From: Trichococcus paludicola
Lineage (GTDB): Bacteria > Bacillota > Bacilli > Lactobacillales > Aerococcaceae
Direction of reading: 5' to 3'
Assembly (NCBI RefSeq): GCF_003052295.1
Contig: NZ_QBLC01000001.1
Location: 372,001-436,000, forward strand
DNA: 64,000 nucleotides
Below are positions 28,334 to 39,983 of the stretch, piece by piece; position 1 is the first letter of the stretch; each line of letters begins with the position of its first letter. The translations under genes were made by a program, and so were the position numbers. The notes under the pieces are model-generated. The model was not told the DNA's origin and ran no database searches. It saw only the letters and a program-made list of their open reading frames with translations.

Positions 28334-29392
28334 ATGGGTAAAATTGAAATAATGGGGCTTGGAGCCGGTGATTTGGAACAACTGCCGTATGGCGTATACA
28401 GTCGCTTGCTGGCAGCTGAATTCGTTTATCTGCGGACCAAGGAGCACCCGGTCGTTGAGAATCTGAAGTCTGCAGGCGTGCAGTTTGAAAGTTTTGATAA
28501 CATATATGAATCGAAGGACAATTTTGATGACGTATACCGTCAGATCGCAGATCAGTTATTGGAAAAAGCAAAAACGCAAAATCTGATTTATGCCGTGCCG
28601 GGACATCCATTGGTTGCGGAGGATTCCGTCAAGCACCTGCTGCAGAACGAGGCGGGGATCGAAGTCGAAATCGTCGGCGGGAAGAGTTTTATCGACGATT
28701 TCTTTCAGGCGGTGGCCATCGATCCGATCGAGGGCTTCCAATTGTTGGATGGATTGACCTTCCACCAGGACCAGCTGAGCTTAGGCAATCACCTGATCAT
28801 CATGCAGGTTTTCAATGAATTTGTCGCCAGCGATGTGAAATTGAAGCTGATGGAAAAATATCCGGATGAGCACCAAGTGGCATTGGTCGATGCGGCAGGA
28901 ACCAAGATGCAGAAAGTGACTTGGTGCCCGTTGTACGAGATGGACAGGCTTGAGGGTGTGCATAACTTGCTTTCTTTGTATGTTCCACCGCTTGATACAG
29001 ATGAACGTACGAAAAGCTTTGAATTGACCCAGGCCTACATGGATGCCATCGTAGAAAAAGATGTTTGGGTGCAATCACAGACGCACGAAAGCCTGTTGCC
29101 CTATCTGAAGGAAGAATGCGAAGAAGTGGCGGAAGCGATCCAGAACGATGATATCGATAATCTGATCGAAGAGTTGGGCGATGTTCTGCTCCAAGTTTTC
29201 TATCACGCCTCTTTTGGCGAACGGGAAGGCTTTTTCACGATGGAAGATATCCTGGAAACATTGAACAAAAAATTGCGCAGACGCCATCCGCATGTTTTTG
29301 ATGGGGTGAAGGCTGATACGATTGAAGAAATCGATAAGATGTGGCAAGCAATAAAAGCAAAAGAAAAGGGGAATTCCGATGAGACTAGATAA
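28334..29392 (+). CDS. yabN: YabN-like SAM methylase-MazG fusion protein
   Basis: A 352-residue two-domain protein. The N-terminal part (about 1-225) is a tetrapyrrole/corrin methylase fold with the start [17 protein letters not shown] and [13 protein letters not shown]. The C-terminal part (about 250-345) is a MazG NTP pyrophosphohydrolase domain ([32 protein letters not shown], with the EExxE-ExxD metal pattern, then LRRRHPHVF). MazG domains degrade aberrant or regulatory nucleotides. Bacillus YabN is about 490 residues; this version is shorter and appears to have a single MazG repeat. It overlaps rqcP by 14 bases. The methylase substrate is unknown. Confidence 0.88.
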   Translation: MGKIEIMGLGAGDLEQLPYGVYSRLLAAEFVYLRTKEHPVVENLKSAGVQFESFDNIYESKDNFDDVYRQIADQLLEKAKTQNLIYAVPGHPLVAEDSVKHLLQNEAGIEVEIVGGKSFIDDFFQAVAIDPIEGFQLLDGLTFHQDQLSLGNHLIIMQVFNEFVASDVKLKLMEKYPDEHQVALVDAAGTKMQKVTWCPLYEMDRLEGVHNLLSLYVPPLDTDERTKSFELTQAYMDAIVEKDVWVQSQTHESLLPYLKEECEEVAEAIQNDDIDNLIEELGDVLLQVFYHASFGEREGFFTMEDILETLNKKLRRRHPHVFDGVKADTIEEIDKMWQAIKAKEKGNSDETR

Positions 29393-29657
29393 ATTTTTGA
29401 AAGTATCCCGCTTGATCAAACGCAGATCAGTAGCCAAAGAAGTGGCGGACAAGGGGCGCATCCTGATCAACGGCAAGCAAGCAAAATCGAGTTCGACTGT
29501 CAAAGCCGGAGATGAAATGACGCTGCAATTCGGGAACAAAACCGTCGTTGTGCGCGTCGACAAAATTGTGGAAACGACCAAAAAGGATGAAGCGCAGGAA
29601 ATGTATACCCTCATCAGCGAAACAGTTGCACCCAGAACGGAAGAAAATCGCTTCTGA
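29379..29657 (+). CDS. rqcP: RqcP, S4-domain ribosome quality control factor
   Basis: A 92-residue protein, essentially a single S4 RNA-binding domain ([33 protein letters not shown]). RqcP (YabO, Hsp15-like) works with RqcH on obstructed 50S subunits to add C-terminal alanine tails to stalled nascent chains. The start overlaps the yabN end by 14 bases with GGGG a few bases upstream, so expression is coupled. Location and length match Bacillus YabO. RqcH is not in the window. Confidence 0.92.
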   Translation: MRLDKFLKVSRLIKRRSVAKEVADKGRILINGKQAKSSSTVKAGDEMTLQFGNKTVVVRVDKIVETTKKDEAQEMYTLISETVAPRTEENRF

Positions 29658-29764
29658 TGATGCGAAAGGCCATGGACAATCCGCGCTGTTTCTTCTATAC
29701 TTTTATATGAGTAAAACTATTCGGAGATAATGTGGATGTGGAAGTTTTCAAGGAGGCGATCGGG

Positions 29765-30199
29765 GTGAAGGAAAAGACGAAGAAAACGACAGCTGACAAC
29801 GTTACCGTGATGCAAAATGATTTTACCAAGGCGCAGCACAGTCAGAAACGTATATTTCAGAGGGAAAAGAAAGCCCATATGAGAAGATTGTCCCTGATTT
29901 TTTTCTTCGGCGCTGCCCTGATTTTGCCTTGCCTGTGGAAAACAGTCGGAAACTGGCTGGAAATCCGTAATCTCGATGCTGCCATTGCTGCGGCCCAAAC
30001 AGAGAAAAAGCAGGCTAAGGACGAAAATACGCAATTGACCTATGAAGTCAAATTGTTGCAGGATGATGAATACATCGCCAAATTGGCGCGCGGTAAATAT
30101 TATTTGAGTAAAGATGGTGAAATCATCTTCAGTTTGCCTGAAGATAATCAGACAAAAATGGCCGAGAAACAAGAGAATGCGGCAGATTCGGATTCATGA
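29765..30199 (+). CDS. divIC: Septum formation initiator DivIC (FtsB family)
   Basis: A 144-residue single-pass membrane protein: cytoplasmic basic N-terminus (about 1-45), one hydrophobic segment (about 47-65, SLIFFFGAALILPCLW), then an extracellular coiled coil (DAAIAAAQTEKKQAKDENTQLTYEVKLL) and a short conserved YIAKLARGKYYLSKDGE end typical of FtsB/DivIC. With DivIB and FtsL it forms the divisome subcomplex that activates septal wall synthesis. I chose GTG 29765 because GGAGG (29752-29756) is eight bases upstream; a longer in-frame start at 29732 exists. Gene order rqcP-divIC-S1 protein is conserved. Confidence 0.92.
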   Translation: MKEKTKKTTADNVTVMQNDFTKAQHSQKRIFQREKKAHMRRLSLIFFFGAALILPCLWKTVGNWLEIRNLDAAIAAAQTEKKQAKDENTQLTYEVKLLQDDEYIAKLARGKYYLSKDGEIIFSLPEDNQTKMAEKQENAADSDS

Positions 30200-30242
30200 A
30201 TCCATTGATGAGTAAAGATTCTATTTTTTTCTGCAAAATCCG

Positions 30243-30251
30243 TGTTATAAT
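30243..30251 (+). promoter_or_regulatory. Extended -10 promoter before the S1-domain gene
   Basis: TGT followed by a perfect TATAAT (30246-30251), 36 bases upstream of the start codon. The -35 is T-rich and poor. Confidence 0.55.
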
Positions 30252-30286
30252 TAGCTGAGCAAAAATGAAGGAGGAACTTTTTTTTT

Positions 30287-30766
30287 ATGTCAATTGAAGT
30301 TGGGAATAAAGTATCAGGAAAAGTTACAGGGATTACAAATTTTGGTGCATTCATTGATTTAGGTAGCGGTAAGACAGGATTAGTTCATATTAGTGAAATT
30401 TCTGATACTTTTGTAAAGGAAATAAAGGATGTTTTGAAGGTTGGCGATGAAGTGATCGTAAAGGTTATGTCCATTGCCGATGATGGGAAGATTGGCCTAT
30501 CCATCCGTAAAGCTGTGGACAAGCCAGCAGGGGAAGTTACCAGACCCCAACGAGAAAGTAGACCTTATCAAAAAAGTACAACTCCTCGTCCAGAAGGTTC
30601 TTTTTCCAAAGGCAGAAAAGATTTCTCAGCCCATCAGGATAAAGGTCTTAAAAACGACTTTGACTCGTTGATGAGCAGCTTCTTGAAGGACAGCGAAGAC
30701 CGTCTGACTTCCATCAAGCGCAATACGGAAGGCAAACGTGGCGGCCGTGGCGGCAGACGTGGATAG
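30287..30766 (+). CDS. yabR: S1 RNA-binding domain protein (YabR-like)
   Basis: A 159-residue protein. Residues 3-75 or so form one S1/OB domain (GNKVSGKVTGITNFGAFIDLG, GLVHISEIS, KVMSIADDGKIGLSIRKA). The remainder is a basic, low-complexity tail ending in a Gly/Arg-rich RGGRGGRRG segment that probably contacts RNA. Relatives (YabR, general stress protein 13/YugI) bind ribosomes or RNA, and the function is not firmly known. GGAGG at 30271 or so gives a good ribosome site. It sits between divIC and tilS as in Bacillus (with spoIIE missing, as expected for a non-sporulating relative). Confidence 0.88.
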   Translation: MSIEVGNKVSGKVTGITNFGAFIDLGSGKTGLVHISEISDTFVKEIKDVLKVGDEVIVKVMSIADDGKIGLSIRKAVDKPAGEVTRPQRESRPYQKSTTPRPEGSFSKGRKDFSAHQDKGLKNDFDSLMSSFLKDSEDRLTSIKRNTEGKRGGRGGRRG

Positions 30767-30781
30767 AAAATAGTGATTTCT

Positions 30782-30826
30782 AGAGGATGGGCAAAAGGGA
30801 AACCGATTGTCGCACCCTCTTTTTTG
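30782..30826 (+). terminator. Probable terminator after yabR
   Basis: AGAGGATG (30782-30789) pairs with CACCCTCT (30813-30820, one mismatch), followed by TTTTTG. The long loop makes it moderate. Confidence 0.5.
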
Positions 30827-30854
30827 CTTTACTAGGAAAGAGAGCAGGGATGTT

Positions 30855-32252
30855 ATGCAGGAATATATTCTGCGTCTATGCAAAGAGCTGGAACGCCAGC
30901 AACTTTGGGATAAAGAAAGCCGTTTGCTTTTGGCTGTATCAGGCGGTGCGGATTCCATGGCATTGCTGGGGCTTGTCCAGCAACTGCCGTCGGAATGGCA
31001 ACCGCAGTTCGCGGTCGTGCATGTCCATCATCATCTCAGGGAAGAGTCAGATGAGGAATTCCGGATGGTCCAAGACTATTGTCAAAATAAAGGGATACCA
31101 TTTTTTTCGGAACACTGGTCCGAAAAAAGCCACCCGAGTTCGAACCTGGAAATGGCAGCAAGAGAATTCCGCTATGCCTTCTTTACTAATATGATGGAAA
31201 AATGGTCAGCGACTCACTTGGCGACAGCTCACCATGCCGATGATCAGTTGGAGACGATTCTGATGCGTCTGGTGAGGGGGAGTACGCTGAAGGGTATCTC
31301 CGGAATCTCAATGACGCGCACTTTTGGCCCTGGGCAACTCGTCCGCCCGCTGCTGGCGTTTCAAAAAGACGAACTCTATCAGATTTGCGGAATGGCTGGA
31401 ATTCCTTATCGGGAAGATAGCACCAATTCAGAGCTGACTTTCACGCGGAACAGATACCGGAACAGCATCATTCCGCTGCTGAAGGCGGAAAACAACCAAG
31501 CACCCAAGCATTTCGGCGATTTTTCGGAAGATCTGCAGGATGTATTGACTGTCGTTCAACCTCTTGTAGTCCAGTCGTTTCGTTCATTGTTCACCAAGGT
31601 TGAAGCGGACTGGGTATTGGATCTGGTCGCATGGAAAATGTGTGACGTTTCCTTGCAACGGCTCGTGCTTAGTCATTTTGTGACGGAGCAGATGATACCG
31701 GCAGGATATGACTTCCGGAGGAGCCAACTGACTGCCATCATGGATCTTATCGAAAACCAATCTCCCCAAAAGCAAATATCTTTGGCAGGAGGGTGGCAGG
31801 CCAGAAAAAGGTATGATAAACTTACTTTCTTATCCCCTGATTCCGTCAGGATCGCTTTTTCCGATTTTTCTGAAGTATTGGAGCTAAATAAATGGGTAAC
31901 CTTGCCTTCTCATGGTAGAATAGGATTATTTCATGGCGATAATGCGTTTTCAAAAGAAATGCCGAAGGATGCTCAGGTCGTTGGAATCAAGGACGATTTG
32001 GCACGGATGCCTTTTACGGTGCGTTCCCGGCATACGGGCGACAAGATAGTTTTGAACAAAAATCAGCCATTCACAAAAAAAGTGAGCCGGCTTTTTGTGG
32101 ATAAGAAAATTCCGGATGAAGAAAGACGAAAAGCCTGTATCGTCACTGATGGCGAGGGACGTATTCTATGGGTGCCGGGCTATGCCCAGTCCGTCTGGTT
32201 GTCCGAGAATGACAAGGAACAAACGTGTTATAGATTGATTTACATTAAATAA
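30855..32252 (+). CDS. tilS: tRNA(Ile)-lysidine synthetase
   Basis: A 465-residue enzyme that converts the wobble cytidine of tRNA-Ile(CAU) to lysidine, so that it reads AUA and accepts Ile. The N-terminal ATP-PPase domain has the P-loop SGGADS (about residues 29-34); AHHADDQLETILMRL follows around 130. A middle tRNA-binding segment and a C-terminal TilS domain (VRSRHTGDKIVLN, KVSRLFVDKKIPDEERRK) complete it. I use ATG 30855, preceded by AGGGA; the open frame starts 16 codons earlier inside the hairpin region. Essential. tilS-hpt-ftsH is a conserved trio. Confidence 0.95.
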   Translation: MQEYILRLCKELERQQLWDKESRLLLAVSGGADSMALLGLVQQLPSEWQPQFAVVHVHHHLREESDEEFRMVQDYCQNKGIPFFSEHWSEKSHPSSNLEMAAREFRYAFFTNMMEKWSATHLATAHHADDQLETILMRLVRGSTLKGISGISMTRTFGPGQLVRPLLAFQKDELYQICGMAGIPYREDSTNSELTFTRNRYRNSIIPLLKAENNQAPKHFGDFSEDLQDVLTVVQPLVVQSFRSLFTKVEADWVLDLVAWKMCDVSLQRLVLSHFVTEQMIPAGYDFRRSQLTAIMDLIENQSPQKQISLAGGWQARKRYDKLTFLSPDSVRIAFSDFSEVLELNKWVTLPSHGRIGLFHGDNAFSKEMPKDAQVVGIKDDLARMPFTVRSRHTGDKIVLNKNQPFTKKVSRLFVDKKIPDEERRKACIVTDGEGRILWVPGYAQSVWLSENDKEQTCYRLIYIK

Positions 32253-32270
32253 AATTTTGAGGTGAAAGAA

Positions 32271-32810
32271 ATGTTACATCCTGATATCAAGGAAGTATTA
32301 TATAGTGAAGAAGAAATCAGCGCAGTAGTCAAAGACTTGGGCGCGCAATTGACGAAAGAATATGAAGGGAAAAATCCGTTGGTGATTGGCGTTCTGAAAG
32401 GTGCCGTCATGTTCATGACCGACTTATCTCGTGCGATGGCATGCGATCTGGAGTTGGATTTCATGGACGTTTCCAGTTACGGAGCCGGAATGGAATCAAG
32501 CGGAGACGTGAAGATTCTGAAAGATTTAGATACGACAGTGGACGGACGCGACCTGTTGATCGTGGAAGATATCATCGACACCGGACGAACGTTAAGTTAC
32601 CTGATCGAAATCTTCAAATACCGTAAAGCGAAATCCATCAAAGTGGTCACTTTGATGGACAAAAAAGAACGCCGCGTCGTGGACTTGGAAGCGGATTACA
32701 TTGGGATCAATGTCCCGAACGAGTTCGTAGTCGGATACGGATTGGACTTCAATGAAAAGTACCGGAACCTCCCTTATATCGGGATTTTAAAAACCGAAGT
32801 TTATGAGTAA
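32271..32810 (+). CDS. hpt: Hypoxanthine-guanine phosphoribosyltransferase
   Basis: A 179-residue salvage enzyme making IMP and GMP from hypoxanthine or guanine plus PRPP. The PRPP loop [14 protein letters not shown] (about residues 96-109) and the PPi-binding [13 protein letters not shown] (about 42-54) are visible; the C-terminal [17 protein letters not shown] is typical. I prefer ATG 32271 with GAGGTGAAAG upstream; a GTG at 32262 overlaps that ribosome site. The tilS-hpt pair lies next to ftsH as in other Firmicutes, where the gene products are reported to influence ftsH expression. Confidence 0.95.
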   Translation: MLHPDIKEVLYSEEEISAVVKDLGAQLTKEYEGKNPLVIGVLKGAVMFMTDLSRAMACDLELDFMDVSSYGAGMESSGDVKILKDLDTTVDGRDLLIVEDIIDTGRTLSYLIEIFKYRKAKSIKVVTLMDKKERRVVDLEADYIGINVPNEFVVGYGLDFNEKYRNLPYIGILKTEVYE

Positions 32811-32932
32811 AATCATTCGTTAAAATTGGTCAGATATGATATGATTAGTGAGATACCAGTATATTGAACAAACAAAAAAGATGAGACGTAAGATAAAGTC
32901 TGCGAAGAACGATATCTGACGAGGAGGTTCTA

Positions 32933-35068
32933 ATGAAAAAAAATAATTTTCTTAAAAGCAGCGGCTTTTATGTGTTGATCTTCCTTGCGATCATTGCCGT
33001 GGTTTCAATGATTACAGGCGGTATGGAGACAGAAACGAGCCAAGAAATTTCAGCAAGCGAATTTATGGATGCCTTGAACTCGGAAGAGGTGGATAGTTTT
33101 ACGATCCAACCGGGTGCAGGCGTTTATGAAATCAGCGGTGAATACCGCACCGAACAAGAACTGGAAGTTGCTGATTCATCCAGCGATCTACTGTTGTTTG
33201 ATGATACGACCAGTACAACAACGAAGAATTTCACAACCAGGGTCTTACCGAATGATGAAACTCTGAAACAGATTACAGACATCGCCGAAACGACGGATAC
33301 ACAGATGGTGCCGTTGGAGGAAGATCAGTCCGGCGCATGGATCAGCATCCTGTTCAGTGTATTGCCGATCGTCATCTTCATCTTCTTCATGTACATGATG
33401 ATGGGACAAGCTGGAGGAGGACAGGGCGGTAACCGCAATGTCATGAACTTCGGCAAAACGAAGTCAGAGGATGCCACCAAAAAACCCATGAAAGTGCGTT
33501 TTTCTGACGTCGCTGGTGCAGAGGAAGAAAAACAAGAGCTTGTTGAAGTTGTGGAATTCCTGAAGGATCCACGTCGTTTCACTGCACTTGGCGCAAGAAT
33601 TCCGGCCGGTGTTTTGCTGGAAGGACCTCCAGGTACAGGTAAGACCTTATTGGCTAAAGCTGTTGCTGGTGAGGCCGGTGTGCCTTTCTTCTCGATTTCC
33701 GGTTCGGAATTCGTGGAAATGTTCGTCGGTGTCGGTGCCAGCCGTGTGCGTGATTTGTTCGAGCAAGCCAAAAAAGCCGCTCCTGCAATCATCTTCATTG
33801 ATGAAATCGATGCTGTCGGACGTCAACGTGGCGCCGGTATGGGTGGCGGGCATGATGAACGCGAACAGACACTGAACCAATTGTTGGTTGAGATGGATGG
33901 TTTTTCCGGTAATGAAGGCATCATCGTAATTGCTGCTACCAACCGTTCGGACGTACTCGATCCGGCGTTGCTTCGTCCAGGCCGTTTTGACCGTCAAATT
34001 TTGGTGGGTAGACCGGATGTAAAAGGTCGTGAAGCCATACTGAAAGTACATTCCCGCAATAAACCGTTGGCAAGCAATGTCGATCTGAAAGTTGTCGCGC
34101 AACAGACACCTGGCTTCTCTGGAGCAGATCTGGAAAACCTGTTGAACGAAGCAGCCTTGGTCGCGGCAAGACGGAATAAAACAAAAATCGATGCACTTGA
34201 TGTTGACGAAGCCCATGACCGTGTCATTGCCGGTCCAGCCAAGAGAGATCGTGTCATCAGCAAGCGTGAACGTGAAATGGTTGCTTTCCATGAAGCCGGT
34301 CATACAATAGTCGGTATGGTCCTGAGCGATGCGCGCATTGTCCACAAAGTTACGATCGTTCCACGCGGTCGCGCTGGAGGATACGCAATCATGCTTCCGA
34401 AAGAGGATCGATTCCTTATGACGAAGGATGAATTGTTGGAACAAGTGGTTGGCTTGCTTGGTGGACGTGTTGCGGAGGAAGTTGTCTTCAACGTCCAAAC
34501 TACAGGCGCCAGCAACGACTTCGAACAAGCGACTGGCTTGATCAGAAGCATGGTTACCGAGTACGGTATGAGTGAGAAGTTGGGCACTGTGCAGTATGAA
34601 GGGAATCATCAAGTATTCGTCGGACGTGACTATGGCCAAACCAAAGCTTACTCTGAAGATATTGCTTACCAAATCGACTCGGAAGTCCGTCGTATGATGA
34701 GCGAAGCGCATGTCAGAGCGCGTCAGATCATCGAAGAACACCGTGAACAACTGAATTTGATCGCTGCAAAATTGTTGGAATTGGAAACATTAGACGAGAA
34801 AACAATCCGAAGCTTGTTCGAAACCGGCCAAATGCCTGCGGACTCGAGTTCAGAAGAATATCCAAGCGAAAAAGCGCAGTCTTTTGAAGAAGCCAAACGG
34901 GCCCTCGAAAAGAAAGAGGCTGAAAAAGTTCGTGAAGAAGAGCAGGCCCTTGCTGCTGACGAACCCGAAGATTCATCTGAAGTTTCATTGCCGTCTGCAG
35001 ATACTGAAGCGGACAAAAATTCAGAAAAAGAATCGGAAAATGAAGCCACCGATACAGAAGAAAAATAA
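32933..35068 (+). CDS. ftsH: ATP-dependent zinc metalloprotease FtsH
   Basis: A 711-residue membrane-anchored AAA+ protease. TM1 about 12-29, an extracytoplasmic domain, TM2 about 137-157 ([22 protein letters not shown]), a Gly-rich linker, then the AAA module with Walker A GPPGTGKT (about 232-239), Walker [12 protein letters not shown] and the second region of homology [22 protein letters not shown], and the zinc protease HEAGH (about 453-457). The C-terminal 90 residues are a very acidic Glu/Lys/Ser-rich tail, longer than in E. coli. It removes damaged membrane proteins and regulators. It is preceded by a 122-base gap with AT-rich -10-like sequences and followed by a terminator. Confidence 0.97.
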   Translation: MKKNNFLKSSGFYVLIFLAIIAVVSMITGGMETETSQEISASEFMDALNSEEVDSFTIQPGAGVYEISGEYRTEQELEVADSSSDLLLFDDTTSTTTKNFTTRVLPNDETLKQITDIAETTDTQMVPLEEDQSGAWISILFSVLPIVIFIFFMYMMMGQAGGGQGGNRNVMNFGKTKSEDATKKPMKVRFSDVAGAEEEKQELVEVVEFLKDPRRFTALGARIPAGVLLEGPPGTGKTLLAKAVAGEAGVPFFSISGSEFVEMFVGVGASRVRDLFEQAKKAAPAIIFIDEIDAVGRQRGAGMGGGHDEREQTLNQLLVEMDGFSGNEGIIVIAATNRSDVLDPALLRPGRFDRQILVGRPDVKGREAILKVHSRNKPLASNVDLKVVAQQTPGFSGADLENLLNEAALVAARRNKTKIDALDVDEAHDRVIAGPAKRDRVISKREREMVAFHEAGHTIVGMVLSDARIVHKVTIVPRGRAGGYAIMLPKEDRFLMTKDELLEQVVGLLGGRVAEEVVFNVQTTGASNDFEQATGLIRSMVTEYGMSEKLGTVQYEGNHQVFVGRDYGQTKAYSEDIAYQIDSEVRRMMSEAHVRARQIIEEHREQLNLIAAKLLELETLDEKTIRSLFETGQMPADSSSEEYPSEKAQSFEEAKRALEKKEAEKVREEEQALAADEPEDSSEVSLPSADTEADKNSEKESENEATDTEEK

Positions 35069-35085
35069 AAAAAATAGCGTTTAAC

Positions 35086-35118
35086 AAAAAGTCTGGGATG
35101 AAAATCCCGGACTTTTTG
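35086..35118 (+). terminator. Terminator of ftsH
   Basis: AGTCTGGGAT and ATCCCGGACT around GAAA (35090-35113), with A-rich left flank and TTTTT on the right. Possibly bidirectional. Confidence 0.88.
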
Positions 35119-35161
35119 TCATCAATCAACAACTTTGTAAAAGTAAGTAAGCAAAGTATGG

Positions 35162-35189
35162 TTGCTTTCGTTCCGACCTATAGTAGAAT
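35162..35189 (+). promoter_or_regulatory. Promoter of hslO
   Basis: TTGCTT (35162-35167), 16-base spacer, TAGAAT (35184-35189), 40 bases before the start codon. No CtsR or CIRCE element is seen. Confidence 0.6.
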
Positions 35190-35228
35190 GATAGAGAAAC
35201 AATTTAAGAATGTGATGGAGGATTATAC

Positions 35229-36131
35229 ATGAGTGACTATTTAATTAAAGCATTAGCTTATGAAGGACAATTCCGTGCGTATGCAATCGACGCAACAGCA
35301 GCGGTTGCGGAGGCCCAAAGAAGGCATGATACATGGAGCGCTTCTTCTGCAGCATTAGGCCGCACGATGGTAGGAACGTTATTGCTGGCTGCTGCTGGCT
35401 TGAAGAATGAGGAAAAAATGACTGTCATCGTGAATGGTGATGGCTTGGGAGGCCGCATACTCGCAGATGCGAACGGCAAGGGTGATATCAAAGCCTATAT
35501 TGCAAACCCGAACGTCAATCTTGCATTGAACGACGCTGGGAAACTGGATGTGCGTGCAGTTGTGGGGACGGAAGGCAGCTTAACCGTCATAAAAGATTTA
35601 GGGATGAAAGAACCGTTTACAGGCCAAGTTTCTCTTGTCAGCGGTGAATTGGGCGAGGATTTCACCTACTACATGGCAAATTCTGAGCAAATACCTTCAG
35701 CCATCGGTTTGAGCGTGCTGGTGGACACCGATGATTCGATCAAAGCTGCTGGTGGCTTCATGATCCAAGTAATGCCTGACGCCAGCGATGAAGCCATCAC
35801 AAAAGTGGAAAAGAACATCGCAGCCATTCCGTTGGTTTCCAGATTGATGGAAAACGGTGAAACGCCTGAACAGATTTTGACGCGCATATTGGGCGAAGAA
35901 AATGTGGAAGTGTTGGAGAAGATGCCTGTGCGTTTCCACTGCGATTGTTCCAGAGATCGGTTCAGCGAAGGGTTGAGTTCGATCGGCAAGACCGAGTTGC
36001 AGGAAATGATCGAAGAGGATCATGGCGCTGAGGTTGTCTGCCATTTCTGTGGCGAAAAATACCACTATTCGGAAGCGGATCTTCAGGAACTGGTAATGGC
36101 CATTGATGAAAAGCGCGCTGCCAACATCTGA
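35229..36131 (+). CDS. hslO: Hsp33 redox-regulated chaperonin
   Basis: A 300-residue holdase chaperone activated by oxidation and unfolding. The C-terminal redox switch is intact: C238 and C240 (CDC) plus C271 and C274 (CHFC), which bind zinc in the reduced state. The N-terminal domain carries the family sequences (DYLIKALAYEGQFRAYAID, HDTWSASSAALGRTM, VNGDGLGGRILADANG). It protects proteins during oxidative stress. Gene order ftsH-hslO-cysK-dusB-lysS is the conserved Firmicute one (coaX, which sits between ftsH and hslO in Bacillus, is missing here). Confidence 0.96.
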   Translation: MSDYLIKALAYEGQFRAYAIDATAAVAEAQRRHDTWSASSAALGRTMVGTLLLAAAGLKNEEKMTVIVNGDGLGGRILADANGKGDIKAYIANPNVNLALNDAGKLDVRAVVGTEGSLTVIKDLGMKEPFTGQVSLVSGELGEDFTYYMANSEQIPSAIGLSVLVDTDDSIKAAGGFMIQVMPDASDEAITKVEKNIAAIPLVSRLMENGETPEQILTRILGEENVEVLEKMPVRFHCDCSRDRFSEGLSSIGKTELQEMIEEDHGAEVVCHFCGEKYHYSEADLQELVMAIDEKRAANI

Positions 36132-36194
36132 TGTCGCCGGCGTTTCGCTTGTAATGCGGTTTCACGTAACCTACAATGAAAGTAATCTATCCGT

Positions 36195-36223
36195 TTGACG
36201 GAACTGATCAGTAAAATTTATCT
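36195..36223 (+). promoter_or_regulatory. Possible promoter of cysK
   Basis: TTGACG (36195-36200), 17 bases, TTATCT (36218-36223). The -10 is poor. No CymR-type palindrome or S-box is evident in the 109-base gap. Confidence 0.35.
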
Positions 36224-36240
36224 GAGCTGGAGGAATCGAC

Positions 36241-37167
36241 ATGGTAAAAGTAGTCTCTTCAATTGCGAGTTTGATCGGGGAAACTCCGATAATCAAACTG
36301 AATAAAGTGGTACCCGCGGGTGTAGCTGATGTTTACGTTAAGCTGGAAGCGTTCAACGCGGGCGGAAGTGTGAAAGACCGCATCGCGCTGAATATGATCG
36401 AAGTGGCGGAGGAAGAAGGCCTACTGAAACCCGGGTACACAATCGTTGAACCGACCAGTGGGAATACAGGCGTCGGCTTAGCTATGCTGGCTGCCGCAAA
36501 AGGCTACAAATCAATTTTTGTCATGCCCGATACGATGAGCATGGAAAGACGCTTATTGTTGGCAGCTTATGGCGCTGAACTGGTTTTGACTCCGGGAGCT
36601 GAAGGCATGAACGGTTCGATTGCGAAAGCAAGGGAAATCGCAGCGCAACCGGATCATTTTATGCCGATGCAATTCGATAATCCAGCCAATCCGGCTGTGC
36701 ATGAAGCCATCACCGGTCCGGAAATCATTGAAGCGTTTGAAGGCAAGACGCCGGACGCCTTTATTGCCGGAGTCGGAACGGGCGGAACCGTGACGGGAGT
36801 CGGCAAAGCTTTGCGCAAAGTCAATCCCAATGTTGAAATATATGCACTGGAGCCGACCGATTCGGCTGTATTGAGCGGAAAACCGAAAGGACCGCACAAA
36901 ATCCAGGGTATCGGGGCGGGCTTTATCCCGTCAGTCTTGGACACGACACTTTACAACGGTATCGTCCAAGTCTCCAATGAACAAGCCTTCGAAATGGCTC
37001 GCCGTGTCGCACAGGAAGAAGGCATTCTGGTGGGGATTTCAGGCGGGGCTGCCATCGCCGGTGCGATCGAAGTGGCCATCCGTTTAGGCAAAGGCAAGTC
37101 CGTCTTGACTGTGGCGCCGGATAACGGAGAACGCTACCTGTCCACGCCTCTGTTCAGCGTACAATAA
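36241..37167 (+). CDS. cysK: Cysteine synthase (O-acetylserine sulfhydrylase)
   Basis: A 308-residue PLP enzyme joining O-acetylserine and sulfide to give cysteine. The Schiff-base lysine is K45 in GGSVKDRIA; the substrate loop is [12 protein letters not shown]; the PLP phosphate loop is [15 protein letters not shown]; and the [10 protein letters not shown] segment is typical of CysK rather than CBS-like members. Start ATG 36241 follows TGGAGG. A terminator at 37180-37212 separates it from dusB. Confidence 0.95.
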   Translation: MVKVVSSIASLIGETPIIKLNKVVPAGVADVYVKLEAFNAGGSVKDRIALNMIEVAEEEGLLKPGYTIVEPTSGNTGVGLAMLAAAKGYKSIFVMPDTMSMERRLLLAAYGAELVLTPGAEGMNGSIAKAREIAAQPDHFMPMQFDNPANPAVHEAITGPEIIEAFEGKTPDAFIAGVGTGGTVTGVGKALRKVNPNVEIYALEPTDSAVLSGKPKGPHKIQGIGAGFIPSVLDTTLYNGIVQVSNEQAFEMARRVAQEEGILVGISGGAAIAGAIEVAIRLGKGKSVLTVAPDNGERYLSTPLFSVQ

Positions 37168-37179
37168 TAAATGGATAAG

Positions 37180-37213
37180 AAGGACAGGCCGATTGGATGG
37201 CTTGTCCTTTTTC
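37180..37213 (+). terminator. Terminator of cysK
   Basis: AAGGACAGGCC (37180-37190) and GGCTTGTCCTT (37199-37209) with one mismatch, then TTTC. An A/G-rich flank precedes it. Confidence 0.8.
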
Positions 37214-37355
37214 TTATTTGTGATGCGTCATCTGCAATCAGGCAAGATATTTTTCTTTTCTTACTGATTGTAAGATGATAGAATGGTCCAAGAGTTTTTC
37301 GAGCATCCAGAAAATGGATGAGATCACCATAAATAAATAAAAAAGGAAGTAAAAA

Positions 37356-38384
37356 ATGTATAAAATTGGCAATATTGAAATCAATAATCCGGTCGCAGTC
37401 GCACCTATGGCCGGAATCAGCAACGCTGCCTTCCGTGTCACCGTCAAAGAGATGGGTGCAGGCTTGGTCGTCTGCGAGATGATCAGCGATAAGGGCATCC
37501 AATTCCGCAATGAGAAGACTTTGCGGATGCTGCACATCGAGCCGAATGAGTATCCGTTGAGCGTGCAGATCATGGGCGGCAACAAGGATACGCTGGTTGA
37601 AGCAGCAAAATATGTGGCGGAAAACACGGAAGCAGCCATCATCGACATCAACATGGGTTGCCCCGTCAGCAAAGTCATCAAGGCGGAAGCGGGAGCCAAG
37701 TGGTTGTTGGATCCGGGCAAAGTCTATGAAATGGTATCCGCTGTCGTGGATGCCGTTGATAAGCCTGTAACCGTGAAAATGCGGACCGGTTGGGATTCCG
37801 ATCATCTGTTTGCCGTGGAGAATGCCTTGGCTGCAGAACGCGCTGGTGCAGCCGCTGTTGCGATGCACGGCCGCACACGCGTACAGATGTATGAAGGCAA
37901 AGCCGACTGGAACATTTTCAAGGAAGTCAAGCAAGCTTTGACGCGCATCCCATTGTTGGGGAACGGGGATGTGAAGACGCCTGAAGATGCGAAGCGGATG
38001 ATGGACGAAACAGGCGTGGATGGTGTCATGATCGGGCGGGCTGCCTTGAGCAACCCTTGGATGATAAAACAAACAGTCCACTATCTGGAAACGGGAGAGA
38101 TGTTGCCGCATTCCACCCCGCGTGAGAAGTTGGAAATCGCAAAACTGCACTTGGACCGATTGACCGATCTTAAGGGCGAAACAGTTGCTGTCAAAGAGTT
38201 CCGCAGCATCGCGGGTTATTACCTGAAAGGCATTCCGCGGGCTTCAAAAACAAAAGCTGCAGTCACATCTGCATCCAGACAACAAGAAGTTGTCGACTTG
38301 TTGGATCGGTTCATTTTTGAAATAGAAGAACGCGAAGCCACAAAAGAAGCGCCTACATCCGAAAAAATCGAAATAAATAGCTAA
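37356..38384 (+). CDS. dusB: tRNA-dihydrouridine synthase B
   Basis: A 342-residue FMN-dependent TIM-barrel enzyme reducing uridines in tRNA D-loops. Key parts: VAVAPMAGISNAAFR at the N-terminus for FMN binding, DINMGCPVSKVIKAEAGA with the catalytic Cys (about residue 103), VKMRTGWD, HGRTRVQMYEGKADW and GNGDVKTPEDA, with VMIGRAALSNPW for FMN phosphate. The C-terminal helical domain ends with a variable acidic/lysine tail. dusB-lysS adjacency is the Bacillus yacF-lysS arrangement. A 188-base gap upstream contains a terminator and AT-rich promoter-like sequence near 37265-37290. Confidence 0.93.
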   Translation: MYKIGNIEINNPVAVAPMAGISNAAFRVTVKEMGAGLVVCEMISDKGIQFRNEKTLRMLHIEPNEYPLSVQIMGGNKDTLVEAAKYVAENTEAAIIDINMGCPVSKVIKAEAGAKWLLDPGKVYEMVSAVVDAVDKPVTVKMRTGWDSDHLFAVENALAAERAGAAAVAMHGRTRVQMYEGKADWNIFKEVKQALTRIPLLGNGDVKTPEDAKRMMDETGVDGVMIGRAALSNPWMIKQTVHYLETGEMLPHSTPREKLEIAKLHLDRLTDLKGETVAVKEFRSIAGYYLKGIPRASKTKAAVTSASRQQEVVDLLDRFIFEIEEREATKEAPTSEKIEINS

Positions 38385-38422
38385 GACGGCTTGATTTTTC
38401 ACTCTTTTATTGGCAATATTAA

Positions 38423-39970
<1,548 letters not shown>

Positions 39971-39983
39971 CTTAAATGTGAGG

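Noticed and set aside
33647-34750. 367-codon antisense frame in ftsH
   Set aside because: Overlaps the strongly conserved AAA and protease domains; rich in Phe, His and Asp as typical for antisense shadows.
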